NCBI GenBank assembly: GCA_943787535.1
Contig: CALSMU010000002.1
Span: forward strand, 62,001-126,000
DNA: 64,000 nucleotides
Origin: an uncultured Flavobacteriales bacterium
Lineage (GTDB): Bacteria > Bacteroidota > Bacteroidia > Flavobacteriales_D > Parvicellaceae
Direction: 5' to 3'
The position numbers were made by a program, and so were the translations under genes. Under the pieces are notes generated by a model. That model was given only the letters and a program-made list of their open reading frames with translations, had not been told where the DNA came from and ran no database searches. How positions within the stretch are numbered: the first letter of the stretch is position 1; each line of letters opens with the position of its first letter. Below are positions 55,742 through 64,000 of this stretch, piece by piece.

Positions 55742-56701
55742 ATGCTTTCACAAAAAAAAGAACATCCCAAAGTTAAATCGATTTTACATCCTCGCAATAA
55801 GCATCGAGAACGGTATGATTTTAAAATACTATCGAAGACATGCCCTGAATTAAAGCAGTTTGTAAAACTGAATGATTATGGCGATGAATCAATTGATTTC
55901 TTCAATCCAGAAGCTGTTAAAATGCTAAATAAAGCATTGTTGATGCATTTTTATGATGTAATCGAATGGGATATTCCAAAAGGGTATTTGTGTTCGCCAA
56001 TTCCAGGTAGAGCGGATTACGTGCATTATGTTGCAGATTTGTTGGGAAGAGATAGAAAGAGTGTCCCAAAAGGAAAGAAAGTAAAATGTCTAGATGTTGG
56101 AGTTGGTTCAAACTGCGTTTACCCAATTATAGGAAACAAAGAGTATGGTTGGTATTTCATTGGGTCAGAATCAGATCCTATAGCAATTAAGTCAGCAAAT
56201 AAAATAATAGAAGCCAACCCTTTAATAAAAGGGGTTGTTGAAATCAGACATCAGCCAAATACGAATAACGTTTTTTACGGGATAATTAAAAATGGAGAAC
56301 GAATTGATATAACAATTTGTAACCCACCTTTTCATGCATCAATAGAAGAAGCTCAAGCCGGAACTCAACGTAAATTAAAAAACCTAAAAGGAAAAAAAAC
56401 GGATAATACAGTACTAAATTTTGGAGGTCAAAATAATGAACTGTGGTGCGAAGGTGGTGAAAAGAAATTTATACATACTATGATTCGCCAAAGTAAATCT
56501 TTTTCTAATCAGTGTTTGTGGTTTACAACGCAAGTAGCTAAACAAACTACATTGAAAAGTATTCATGCAGCGTTAAATTCAGTTGATGCAGTAGAGGTCA
56601 AAACTATTGAGATGGGACAAGGAAACAAACAAAGTAGAATTGTTGCATGGACTTTTCTGTATAAAGAACAACAATTAAATTGGTTTAATCCAAAAAAATA
56701 A
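55742..56701 (+). CDS. rlmF: 23S rRNA (adenine-1618-N6)-methyltransferase
   Basis: Methylates N6 of A1618 in 23S rRNA with S-adenosylmethionine. The 319-residue protein has the family opening HPRNKHRERYDFKILSKTCPEL in pattern, the SAM-binding strand CLDVGVGSNCVYPIIG, and the catalytic motif ICNPPFHASIEEA (NPPF), followed by QAGTQRKLKNL. Length and motifs fit RlmF throughout. It seems to be monocistronic. Confidence 0.94.
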   Translation: MLSQKKEHPKVKSILHPRNKHRERYDFKILSKTCPELKQFVKLNDYGDESIDFFNPEAVKMLNKALLMHFYDVIEWDIPKGYLCSPIPGRADYVHYVADLLGRDRKSVPKGKKVKCLDVGVGSNCVYPIIGNKEYGWYFIGSESDPIAIKSANKIIEANPLIKGVVEIRHQPNTNNVFYGIIKNGERIDITICNPPFHASIEEAQAGTQRKLKNLKGKKTDNTVLNFGGQNNELWCEGGEKKFIHTMIRQSKSFSNQCLWFTTQVAKQTTLKSIHAALNSVDAVEVKTIEMGQGNKQSRIVAWTFLYKEQQLNWFNPKK

Positions 56702-56955
56702 TTTGTCAGAAGCATCCTAAGCATTACTGCATAAACTGAGGTTATTTTTCTTACGAAAAGCAATATACTATAGGGTATTCACTGAGTAATAAACGCAACA
56801 ATAATTTAGTTACAGCATCAGGAATGGGTTATTAACTTTTCTTTTTTCAGAAACAAACTAATAAGTCTATTAAAGTTTTATTCAAAACAAAAGTTAATAT
56901 ATGTCTAAAAGACTTTCGTTATAGTGTAATATTGTACAACTTTTAATCTAAATAG

Positions 56956-57933
56956 ATGTACGATATAAATCACCGAAAAGAAGTAATGCAAACCCTTGGA
57001 AAGTCAATGGACGAGTTACTTGATAAATTTCTAGTTTCACCTGACAAAAATTGGCAACCAACTGATATGTTGCCAAACTCTAATTCACCCGAATTTTTAG
57101 ATGAAGTTAAAGAATTACAGGCGTTGGCAATGGAAATTGATTACGACTTGTTCGCTGTGTTAATTGGCGATACGATAACAGAAGAAGCACTTCCGACTTA
57201 CCAATCTTGGCTGATGGGATTAGATGGTGTTGATCAAGGTGAAAGAAAAGGTTGGACTCAGTGGATTAGAGCTTGGACTGCTGAGGAAAATAGGCATGGT
57301 GATATGTTGAATAAATACCTCTATTTAAGTGGACGGGTTAACATGAAAGAAATGGAGATCTCTACCCAATATTTAATTGGTGATGGTTTTGATATTCATA
57401 CAGCTACGGACCCATATAAGAATTTTGTTTATACGAGTTTTCAAGAAATAGCCACGAATGTTTCACATCGTAGAGTGGGGGAATTTGTTAATAAACAAGG
57501 AAATAAACAATTAGCTAAAATGTGTGCTTTTGTAGCAGCCGATGAAGCTCGACATGCTAGCGCATACAAAGAGTTTGTCCGACGTATTTTTGAAATAGAT
57601 CCAAGTGAAATGATGCTAGCATTTCAATACATGATGAAAAAGAAAATTACTATGCCCGCTCATTTTTTAAGGGAATCAGGCGAAAATATAGGTGAAGTTT
57701 ATACTTATTTCTCAGAAGCAGCTCAGAGAACAAAAGTATATACATCTGCAGATTATATTGATATTCTAAAGTCGCTGTTGAAAGATTGGGATATCACGAA
57801 TATTAAAGGATTGAATGACAAAGCTGAAAAAGCAAGAGATTATATAATGGCTCTGCCTGATAGGCTGCAGAAAGTTTCTGAAAGATCAATAATTCCCCAA
57901 AGACATCATAGTTTTAAGTGGCTTATGAGATAG
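56956..57933 (+). CDS. Acyl-ACP desaturase (ferritin-like di-iron)
   Basis: A 325-residue soluble desaturase that introduces a double bond into acyl-ACP, giving unsaturated fatty acids. The di-iron motifs ExxH are visible as AEENRHGD and ADEARHAS, separated by about 85 residues, as in plant stearoyl-ACP desaturases; WQPTDMLPN near the start is typical of this family. It is a different fold from the membrane desaturase at 41-42 kb. If that gene is truly broken, this enzyme may be the remaining route to unsaturated acyl chains in this region of the genome. Confidence 0.93.
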   Translation: MYDINHRKEVMQTLGKSMDELLDKFLVSPDKNWQPTDMLPNSNSPEFLDEVKELQALAMEIDYDLFAVLIGDTITEEALPTYQSWLMGLDGVDQGERKGWTQWIRAWTAEENRHGDMLNKYLYLSGRVNMKEMEISTQYLIGDGFDIHTATDPYKNFVYTSFQEIATNVSHRRVGEFVNKQGNKQLAKMCAFVAADEARHASAYKEFVRRIFEIDPSEMMLAFQYMMKKKITMPAHFLRESGENIGEVYTYFSEAAQRTKVYTSADYIDILKSLLKDWDITNIKGLNDKAEKARDYIMALPDRLQKVSERSIIPQRHHSFKWLMR

Positions 57934-58135
57934 GCCTTTTTCTAGTTGGAATAATCCAACCAACAACAATTGTCCCTATTATTCCTACTGCTAATAGGAT
58001 TATTTTTAAATATTACCTTTTTGATGCGGCGAAAATATGATAGTTTATTTCACCAAAAACTATTCTTTTCATAGAGTTTATTTATAATAACCAAATTGGC
58101 TAAGTAAAAACAACTTTAATTCGTTCCTTTACAAA

Positions 58136-59206
58136 GTGAAAATAATTAGATACCCTAATACAACAGACCGTTCTCTAAAGCCATGGAGTTCCGCAGACGA
58201 GCTTTTATTAGAACAAGTTTTGGGTCAAAACGTATCTGAAAAGAAAATTATTACTTACAATGATAGATTTGGATATTTAAATTGCCAACTCCATCAATGT
58301 GATGTTCTTTCAGTAATAAGTTATAAAAGTCAGGAAAAATCTCACAAAATTAATCGAGAGAATAATGGGTTAATATTTGATGATACTCGTTTTGTTAACC
58401 CACTTTCTAGTATTGACCAAAAAGTCGATATGGCTCTGATGAAGGTGCCGAAATCACTCCATTTATTTGAGTTGTATTTAGCTCAGATAAACACTTGTAT
58501 AAAGGGTGAGGGTGTTGTTTATTGCTCTTTTATGACAAGACATTTTACAAAACAACTGTTATCCATTTCCTATAAATATTTTGAACTAGTTGAACAAAGC
58601 TTAGCAAAGAAAAAGGCTCGAGTTTTGATTTTAAAAAAGAAAAAAGAATTAAAAGAAAACGAATTAATAAACAAGCTAAGTCTTGGCGATGGTCAAATAT
58701 TAAAGCAATATTATGGCGTGTTCTCCGCGAAAGAAATAGATAAGGCAACTCAATTTTTTATCAATAACCTACATGTAGAAGAAAATACGAATGAGGTTCT
58801 GGATTTAGCTGCCGGGAACGGTGTGCTTGGCTATACAATACAAAAGCAATTACCTAATTGTAAACTACATATAATAGATGATTTTTATTTGGCTGTAGAG
58901 TCTGCTAAACTGAATTTAAAAGGAGAGGATATTTCTTTTCATTATAATGATACGCTAAAGGAAATTGGAGAGAATTCTATCGATTTAGTTGTGTCTAACC
59001 CTCCATTTCACTTTGAATATGAGACCAATATTGAAGTTTCTTTACGACTTTTTAAGGAAGTGTCGTATTGTCTTAAACAAGGGGGGAAGTTTCAAATGGT
59101 AGCGAATCGACATATAAATTATGGACCCCACTTAGAGAGGATATTTAATAAGGTGATTAGAGTGATGCAAAATGATAAGTTTGAGATATATAAATGTATT
59201 AAATAA
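58136..59206 (+). CDS. Methyltransferase similar to RlmG (23S rRNA guanine-N2)
   Basis: A 356-residue protein with the two-domain RsmC/RlmG layout. The N-terminal half is a degenerate methyltransferase-like domain; the C-terminal half (about 180-356) has the SAM motif VLDLAAGNGVLGYTI, VSNPPFHFEYET (NPPF catalytic motif) and QMVANRHINYGPHLERIFN, a match to the end of RlmG, which modifies G1835 of 23S rRNA. RsmC (16S G1207) is the alternative, but the ANRHINY segment favours RlmG. The start is a GTG at 58136; no ATG is available nearby. Confidence 0.75.
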   Translation: MKIIRYPNTTDRSLKPWSSADELLLEQVLGQNVSEKKIITYNDRFGYLNCQLHQCDVLSVISYKSQEKSHKINRENNGLIFDDTRFVNPLSSIDQKVDMALMKVPKSLHLFELYLAQINTCIKGEGVVYCSFMTRHFTKQLLSISYKYFELVEQSLAKKKARVLILKKKKELKENELINKLSLGDGQILKQYYGVFSAKEIDKATQFFINNLHVEENTNEVLDLAAGNGVLGYTIQKQLPNCKLHIIDDFYLAVESAKLNLKGEDISFHYNDTLKEIGENSIDLVVSNPPFHFEYETNIEVSLRLFKEVSYCLKQGGKFQMVANRHINYGPHLERIFNKVIRVMQNDKFEIYKCIK

Positions 59207-59380
59207 GTTTTTATCAATATTTGTTGCGCTCCAGTTATAATATAATAACAGGTAAGCCCTATATAAAGTAATCTCCGAAAAACAGTGAATTGATGCTGAA
59301 TACGTTAGCTTAAATAATCCTAAAGTTAAATGTAACTAAATTTAAAGCACAAATAAATTCGCTTTGTACGTTATTAGTTC

Positions 59381-59388
59381 TATTTTTG
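59381..59388 (+). promoter_or_regulatory. Possible -7 element for the first cold-shock gene
   Basis: TATTTTTG matches TAnnTTTG and ends 21 nt before the ATG at 59410. The nearest upstream TTTG is 14 nt away, shorter than usual. Confidence 0.35.
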
Positions 59389-59409
59389 CGATCTAATAAA
59401 TTATTTATA

Positions 59410-59601
59410 ATGAAAAAAGGAACAGTAAAATTTTTTAATGACACCAAAGGATTTGGTTTCATTATTGACGAAGAAACAAAAACAGAGTATTTCGTTCACG
59501 TATCAGGATTAATCGATGAGATTAAAGAAAATGATACGGTTGAATTTGAATTACAAGAAGGTAAAAAAGGTTTAAATGCTGCAAACGTAAAAGTTTGTTA
59601 G
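59410..59601 (+). CDS. Cold-shock domain protein, copy 1
   Basis: A 63-residue single cold-shock domain that binds single-stranded RNA or DNA. RNP1 is KGFGFI and RNP2 is YFVHVSG, both in GTVKFFNDTKGFGFIIDEE and TEYFVHVSGL. It ends in KVC. The frame extends upstream to 59386, but the ATG at 59410 gives the family N-terminus MKKGTVKFF. It and the next gene are tandem paralogs with six amino acid differences and matching leaders and terminators. Confidence 0.93.
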   Translation: MKKGTVKFFNDTKGFGFIIDEETKTEYFVHVSGLIDEIKENDTVEFELQEGKKGLNAANVKVC

Positions 59602-59621
59602 GATAAATAATTTTATTTTTG

Positions 59622-59652
59622 AAAAAAGCTATCTCCATGAGGTAGCTTTTTT
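59622..59652 (+). terminator. Terminator of cold-shock gene 1
   Basis: A 14-bp stem (59622-59635 with 59639-59652, one G-U pair, loop CAT) followed by T residues, 20 nt after the stop. Confidence 0.8.
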
Positions 59653-59891
59653 TTGCTTCATAGAATAGATTGGGCCTTTGGTTGCATGATTCTTTACCAT
59701 AAAGACATTATTATGTTTAACTCTTGAGTTCTTTCATAACTCAATGGTCAGGTTTAGACCAAATCATTTGCTGCTGGGAAATACGATCGTTTTTTTGAGA
59801 GCGTAAATAGAGGGAGACAAAATATTAGTAATAAAAAAAAGTAGGATTTTTCCGAAATATTATTATTTTCGCTCCCTAATAAATTATTTAA

Positions 59892-60083
59892 ATGAAAAAA
59901 GGAACAGTAAAATTTTTCAACGACACCAAAGGATTTGGTTTTGTTGTAGACGAAGAAGACAAAAGCGAATACTTTGTACATGTATCAGGATTAATCGATG
60001 AGATTAAAGAAAATGATACGGTTGAGTACGAATTACAAGAAGGTAAAAAAGGATTAAATGCAGTAAACGTTAAAGTTTGCTAA
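59892..60083 (+). CDS. Cold-shock domain protein, copy 2
   Basis: A 63-residue cold-shock domain almost identical to the copy 482 nt upstream; differences are FVVDEEDKS for FIIDEETKT, EYEL for EFEL and AVN for AAN. Both share the leader string CTAATAAATTATTTA just before the ATG, which suggests common control. The core motifs KGFGFV and YFVHVSG are intact. Its -7-like sequence, TATTTTCG (59873-59880 region), is one base off consensus. Confidence 0.92.
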   Translation: MKKGTVKFFNDTKGFGFVVDEEDKSEYFVHVSGLIDEIKENDTVEYELQEGKKGLNAVNVKVC

Positions 60084-60104
60084 TATAAAATTCATTTATT
60101 TTTT

Positions 60105-60135
60105 AAAAAAGCTATCTCATAGAGATGGCTTTTTT
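60105..60135 (+). terminator. Terminator of cold-shock gene 2
   Basis: A 14-bp stem (60105-60118 with 60122-60135, one G-U pair, loop ATA) with a T-run, 21 nt after the stop. It is homologous to the terminator of copy 1 and, being rich in A and T on both flanks, may also serve tsaD on the other strand. Confidence 0.78.
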
Positions 60136-60155
60136 TATGCCATGAAAAATGTATG

Positions 60156-61190
60156 CTAAAATTTCATTCTTGCAGAAGGAGTAGAACTTTGGTTTGAGAT
60201 ATTTCCCTTTTCTAGTTTGTATAGTCCAGTAATAGCAATCATTGCTGCATTGTCAGTACAATATTCAAATTCAGGAATAAAAGTATTCCAACCTTCTTGC
60301 TTGCCGGTTTTTGCTAGTTTTTTTCTCAAACAACTATTTGCTGAAACACCTCCTGCAATAGCAACATCTTTTATGTTGTAATGGGCAACAGCCTTTTTTA
60401 ATTTGATAAATAAATAGTTAACGATATGCTCCTGGTATGAGGCGCAAATATCGTTTAGATTTTGTTGAATGAATTTATCGTTCAACTTTTCTTCTTTTTG
60501 TAAAAAATATAAAAACTGGGTCTTCAGTCCACTGAAGCTGTAGTTAAATTCTCCTACTTTAGGAAATGTAAAAGTAAACTTTGCTGCGTCACCCGCTTTA
60601 CTTTGTTCATCTACAAGTGGCCCTCCGGGATATGGAAGTCCTAAAAGTTTGGCCGCCTTGTCGAAAGCTTCTCCAGCTGCATCGTCGATTGTCTCACCAA
60701 TCAACTCCATACTTAGATGGTCTTTTACTAATACGATTTGCGTATGTCCACCACTTACTGTTAAGCAAATGAATGGGAAATTTGGCGTGGGTTTGTGATT
60801 TTCCTTTTTCTGAATAAAGTGTGCAAGTATATGTCCTTGCATATGGTTTACATCAATTAAAGGAATATTTAACCCCATTGCCATTGATTTTGCAAATGAA
60901 GTTCCAACAAGCAAAGATCCAAGCAACCCAGGACCTTTTGTATATGCAATTGCTGTAAGCTCATTTTTAGTAATACCCGCCTGTTTCAAGGCTGTATCAA
61001 CTACAGGTAAAATATTTTGTTGGTGCGCTCTGGAAGCAAGTTCCGGAACAACACCTCCATATTTGGTGTGAACATCTTGGCATGCAATAACATTCGACAG
61101 GATTTCTTCGTTTTTAATTATTGCGGCAGAAGTATCGTCGCAACTTGATTCTATACCAAGAATGATGCTATATTTGTTTGTTACACTCAT
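60156..61190 (-). CDS. tsaD: tRNA N6-adenosine threonylcarbamoyltransferase TsaD
   Basis: Catalyses the last step of t6A formation at position 37 of ANN-decoding tRNAs. The 344-residue ASKHA-fold protein has ILGIESSCDDTSAAI at the start, the metal-site motif VNHMQGHILAHF, VSGGHTQIVLV, DDAAGEAFDKAAKLLGLPYPGG in pattern, and GGVSANSCLRKKL. The active-site Asp lies in CTDNAAMIA. It is divergent from tamB with only 13 nt between the start codons, a gene order I recall as conserved in Bacteroidota. Confidence 0.97.
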   Translation of the reverse strand: MSVTNKYSIILGIESSCDDTSAAIIKNEEILSNVIACQDVHTKYGGVVPELASRAHQQNILPVVDTALKQAGITKNELTAIAYTKGPGLLGSLLVGTSFAKSMAMGLNIPLIDVNHMQGHILAHFIQKKENHKPTPNFPFICLTVSGGHTQIVLVKDHLSMELIGETIDDAAGEAFDKAAKLLGLPYPGGPLVDEQSKAGDAAKFTFTFPKVGEFNYSFSGLKTQFLYFLQKEEKLNDKFIQQNLNDICASYQEHIVNYLFIKLKKAVAHYNIKDVAIAGGVSANSCLRKKLAKTGKQEGWNTFIPEFEYCTDNAAMIAITGLYKLEKGNISNQSSTPSARMKF

Positions 61191-61203
61191 TTAATGAAAT
61201 AAA

Positions 61204-64000
61204 GTGCTCAAAACTATCAAAAAAATAGGGTTTTACTCCATAAGAACGGTAGCAAATCTATTTGAAATAGTTTTTTTCTTCAGTCTTGTGCTTATATTTT
61301 TTATTCGGTCTGATTGGGTGCAAACGCAGCTTGCGGTAAGTTTGGCAGAATTTTATTCTTATGAATTGGATACTGATGTCTCGATTGAGAGTGTTAAAAT
61401 CAATGGTTTTGAATATGCCGAAATTAATGGTTTCTATATTGGTGATAGGCATAATGATACACTATTGTATATCCCGCATATCAATGGATCTTTGGCCGAT
61501 TTAAGTGTAGAAAGTAAGTTTGTTATTTTGAGTGGTATTAACGCTGAAGGTGCGCGTTTGAAAATTCAAAAGTATACGGGAGAACCAGAATTCAACTTGC
61601 AATTTCTTATCAACTATTTTTCCTCAGAAGAAGATGAATCATCCAGCTTTACAATGAAAATAAAGGAGGTTAATTTAAATAAATCACACATAACCTATTA
61701 CGATTGGAACAAGGAACTAAAAGAATATGGGGTGGATTATGATCATCTAGATTTGTGGGATGTTTCTGGAAAAATAATTGAATTTAGAAACAGAGGAGAT
61801 GTTACTACCATGAATGTTGAAGGTCTCGCTCTGACCGATAGGAGTGGTTTTCGTTTAGATAGTCTGAATGCGCACATATTGGTTAATTCCAGAAAGATTA
61901 AATTGGATAAATTATTGGTTAAAACACCTTGTTCAAATGTTGTCACTAAAGGTGTTGAATTGAATTTTTCAGGCCATCAAAACTTTTCGAATTTTGTAGA
62001 AGATGTTCGACTATTTGCTAATGTTGAAATGTCTTCTATTAACATGAAAGATATATCTTATTTCGTGCCTTCTATGGAAGCATACGACTTTTCGATTAAT
62101 TTAATTACAGAGATAGAAGGTCCTATTAATGATTTAAATTTAAGCAGTTTATTTATCAGTGTTTCTGAAGGAACCTATTTCGATGGTGATATTTCTTTAA
62201 AGGGATTACCGAATTTGGATAGTACACAAGTAGCTCTAAACATTAATAGGTTGCAGACATCCAAAATGGATTTGGAAACAGTAGATTTGATGAAGTTTGG
62301 TTTAATGGAAAATGTTGACATTCCTAGACAAGTGTCTAGCCTTGGAGGGATTTCTGTAACGGGGAATTCTAATGGTTATTATCATGATTTTGACATATCC
62401 TTAGATATAATTACAGATATAGGGGCTGCCACTGGTAGTTTTGCATGCAATATTGATACCTCTCAACAATTTAACTACAATGGTTATTTGAGTACCGCAG
62501 GAATCGATTTATCGACCTTAACAAACTCAAGTGTATTTGGTAATTTTACTTCAGATTTAACTATTAAAGGGAAAGGGTTAACAATTGATGACTTAGATGT
62601 TGTGGTAGATGGTCATTTGAATAAATTTGATTTGCAAGGATACACCTATGATGAAGTAAACATTAATGGCCATTTTAAAGAAAAATCTTTTGATGGTTTT
62701 TTAAATGTTGCCGATCAAAATATAGATTTAAATTTTGAAGGAAATATTGATTTAAACAAAGCACCTTATGACTTTAGCTTTGCCACAGAAGTAATAAAAG
62801 CTAATCCTTATGATTTGCATTTAATCAATACGCGAGAAACTGCTTCTGCTTGTTTTAATCTTATGGCAGAAGGAAGTGGAACTAATATAGATGATTTTAC
62901 CGGGTTGGTTTATTTTACGGATGTAGCTTATTTTCAAGAGGGAACTGATTATTCTTTTGAATCTATTATGCTTGAATCAAAAGGAAATACAAATTACCAT
63001 ACCATAGATATTTTCTCAGAATTCGCAAACATTTCAATGGAAGGAGAATTTAATCTAGATTCCATTAAAAATAGTCTTTCTTATTTGGGAGCAAAGGTAT
63101 TGCCATCATTGTTTCCAAATGCTGACAGTTTTTACTTAACGCACGAAGAATTTAATTTGGGTGTTCAAATAAATGACCTTTCCAAATTGACAGAACTTTT
63201 TTTTCCTAGGTTACGGATAGCACCTGCAACAGCTCTTAGCTGTGATTATGTGAGTGAAGATGATGCTTTGGAGTTGTTTGTAAAATCGGATTGGATAGAG
63301 TATGGCGATATCCGTTTTGCTGGTATTCAGTTGGATACCACACAAAGAATATCTGGACTCGATCTTTTTTATACCTTAGACTTAACAATTGATTCATTAT
63401 TCCTTTCAGAAGAAATTTACATCCAAAATGTTAACTTGATTGCAAAAGCTTACGAAGATAATATAGGTACAAATATTTATTGGTCCGCAGATGACTCTAG
63501 TTATTGGGGGAAAATATATGGTGATGGCTATATAATGAGTTCGAGTGAATTTGAATTTGATATTCATCCTTCTGAGATATTTTCGAGTGTTGGAATGTGG
63601 CATATTGACAGAGATGCTCATGTTCGCTTAGATTCGACAGCATTACATCTAGATAAAATAATTGCAAAAAATGAAGATCAATTGATCAAGTTTGATGGCA
63701 TCGTTTCACAAATTCCTGGAGATAAAATAAATTTTGAAATAGCAGGGTTTAACTTAAATAACATTTCTGCCTTAACTAATTTAGATACAATGCAATTAGA
63801 TGGCTCTTTGTTCTTAGATGGATATGCTTCAAACCTTTACGAGGATGGTTATTTATCCGCTTACTCCTTAATAGAGGACTTAAGTATAAATGGTTATTAT
63901 ACGGGTAATATTGAAACAAGTACATCCTGGAACGCCAACGAACAAAGGATGGAACTAATTGGGGAGTTAACAAGATCGAATGATGTATCGGATTTTGTGA
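61204..64000 (+). CDS. tamB: Translocation/assembly module TamB-like protein, N-terminal part (partial)
   Basis: An ORF open from a GTG at 61204 to the end of the window, at least 932 codons, with no stop. It starts with a basic segment and a membrane anchor (about 20-38, IVFFFSLVLIFFIRSDW) and then WVQTQLAVSLAEFYSYELD, the pattern that opens TamB/AsmA-type proteins. The remainder is made of repeated amphipathic beta strands with many Asp and Asn, as in the long beta-taco of TamB, which spans the periplasm and moves lipids to the outer membrane. The DUF490 domain would be beyond the window. An ATG further downstream as start is possible but would remove the anchor. Confidence 0.85.
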   Translation, partial: MLKTIKKIGFYSIRTVANLFEIVFFFSLVLIFFIRSDWVQTQLAVSLAEFYSYELDTDVSIESVKINGFEYAEINGFYIGDRHNDTLLYIPHINGSLADLSVESKFVILSGINAEGARLKIQKYTGEPEFNLQFLINYFSSEEDESSSFTMKIKEVNLNKSHITYYDWNKELKEYGVDYDHLDLWDVSGKIIEFRNRGDVTTMNVEGLALTDRSGFRLDSLNAHILVNSRKIKLDKLLVKTPCSNVVTKGVELNFSGHQNFSNFVEDVRLFANVEMSSINMKDISYFVPSMEAYDFSINLITEIEGPINDLNLSSLFISVSEGTYFDGDISLKGLPNLDSTQVALNINRLQTSKMDLETVDLMKFGLMENVDIPRQVSSLGGISVTGNSNGYYHDFDISLDIITDIGAATGSFACNIDTSQQFNYNGYLSTAGIDLSTLTNSSVFGNFTSDLTIKGKGLTIDDLDVVVDGHLNKFDLQGYTYDEVNINGHFKEKSFDGFLNVADQNIDLNFEGNIDLNKAPYDFSFATEVIKANPYDLHLINTRETASACFNLMAEGSGTNIDDFTGLVYFTDVAYFQEGTDYSFESIMLESKGNTNYHTIDIFSEFANISMEGEFNLDSIKNSLSYLGAKVLPSLFPNADSFYLTHEEFNLGVQINDLSKLTELFFPRLRIAPATALSCDYVSEDDALELFVKSDWIEYGDIRFAGIQLDTTQRISGLDLFYTLDLTIDSLFLSEEIYIQNVNLIAKAYEDNIGTNIYWSADDSSYWGKIYGDGYIMSSSEFEFDIHPSEIFSSVGMWHIDRDAHVRLDSTALHLDKIIAKNEDQLIKFDGIVSQIPGDKINFEIAGFNLNNISALTNLDTMQLDGSLFLDGYASNLYEDGYLSAYSLIEDLSINGYYTGNIETSTSWNANEQRMELIGELTRSNDVSDFV

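Noticed and set aside
57930..58010. Minus-strand membrane segment KIILLAVGIIGTIVVGWIIP at the end of the acyl-ACP desaturase gene
   Set aside because: It has no start codon and an in-frame stop immediately upstream; might be a relic but cannot be supported.

Overview
The window is AT-rich chromosomal DNA from a member of the Bacteroidota, most likely order Flavobacteriales. The evidence is direct: a PorP/SprF-type type IX secretion (T9SS) protein, several proteins with C-terminal T9SS sorting domains, a GldM-C-like protein, DUF4835 and DUF2279 proteins, an HYC_CC_PP protein, promoters of the TTG-N17-23-TAnnTTTG type, and an almost complete lack of Shine-Dalgarno sequences. The genus cannot be told from the sequence. 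No tRNA, rRNA, CRISPR array, prophage or intact insertion sequence was seen.

Layout. 0-7 kb: end of rpoZ, coaBC, a DUF4835 protein and dapA on the plus strand, then the overlapping minus-strand operon ribD / EamA transporter / YigZ, a small GldM-C-like exported protein and a VanX-like lipoprotein. 7-20 kb: YajQ, an ABC-F ATPase, a long-chain acyl-CoA ligase, a PorP/SprF protein, a T9SS cargo protein, gamma carbonic anhydrase, an Nfu-type Fe-S scaffold, and the operon uvrA / PAP2-type phosphatase / TPR membrane protein. 20-27 kb: an ECF-like sigma factor and a 68-residue partner ORF, the ribosomal operon rpsF-rpsR-rplI, dnaX (split by an A10 run) and monomeric isocitrate dehydrogenase. 27-37 kb: a 1427-residue secreted propeller protein, an FtsB/DivIC protein and a formate/C1 block (fhs, fdhD, an FdhF/YdeP-type molybdoenzyme). 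37-47 kb: a TPR-SpoIIE phosphatase and the DUF2071/DCC pair, followed by a stretch with four broken or relic genes (epimerase tail, frameshifted fatty acid desaturase, SpoIIE tail, copper-type P-ATPase with about six frameshifts). 47-54 kb: an HYC_CC_PP / HMA / TonB-dependent receptor cluster, an MMPL/RND transporter, DUF2279 and an HD-domain protein. 54-64 kb: a T9SS cargo protein, rlmF, an acyl-ACP desaturase, an RlmG-like methyltransferase, two tandem cold-shock genes, tsaD and the start of tamB, which runs off the window.

Functional themes. Cell-surface secretion through T9SS recurs (PorP/SprF, three cargo proteins, a GldM-C-like protein and one decayed sorting domain). Translation and rRNA modification are well represented (S6/S18/L9, rlmF, rlmG-like, tsaD). 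Formate can plausibly enter the folate C1 pool through Fhs or be handled by the molybdoenzyme that FdhD serves. Copper or another soft metal is the likely theme at 44-50 kb, where the exporter is broken while the HMA protein and receptor are intact.

The observations most worth checking are the A10 run that splits dnaX exactly between a gamma-like and a tau-like product, the concentration of broken genes at 40.7-46.2 kb, and the strong Shine-Dalgarno in front of rplI inside the bS6-bS18 operon. I did not find an entirely new multi-gene system that I could support from the sequence alone.
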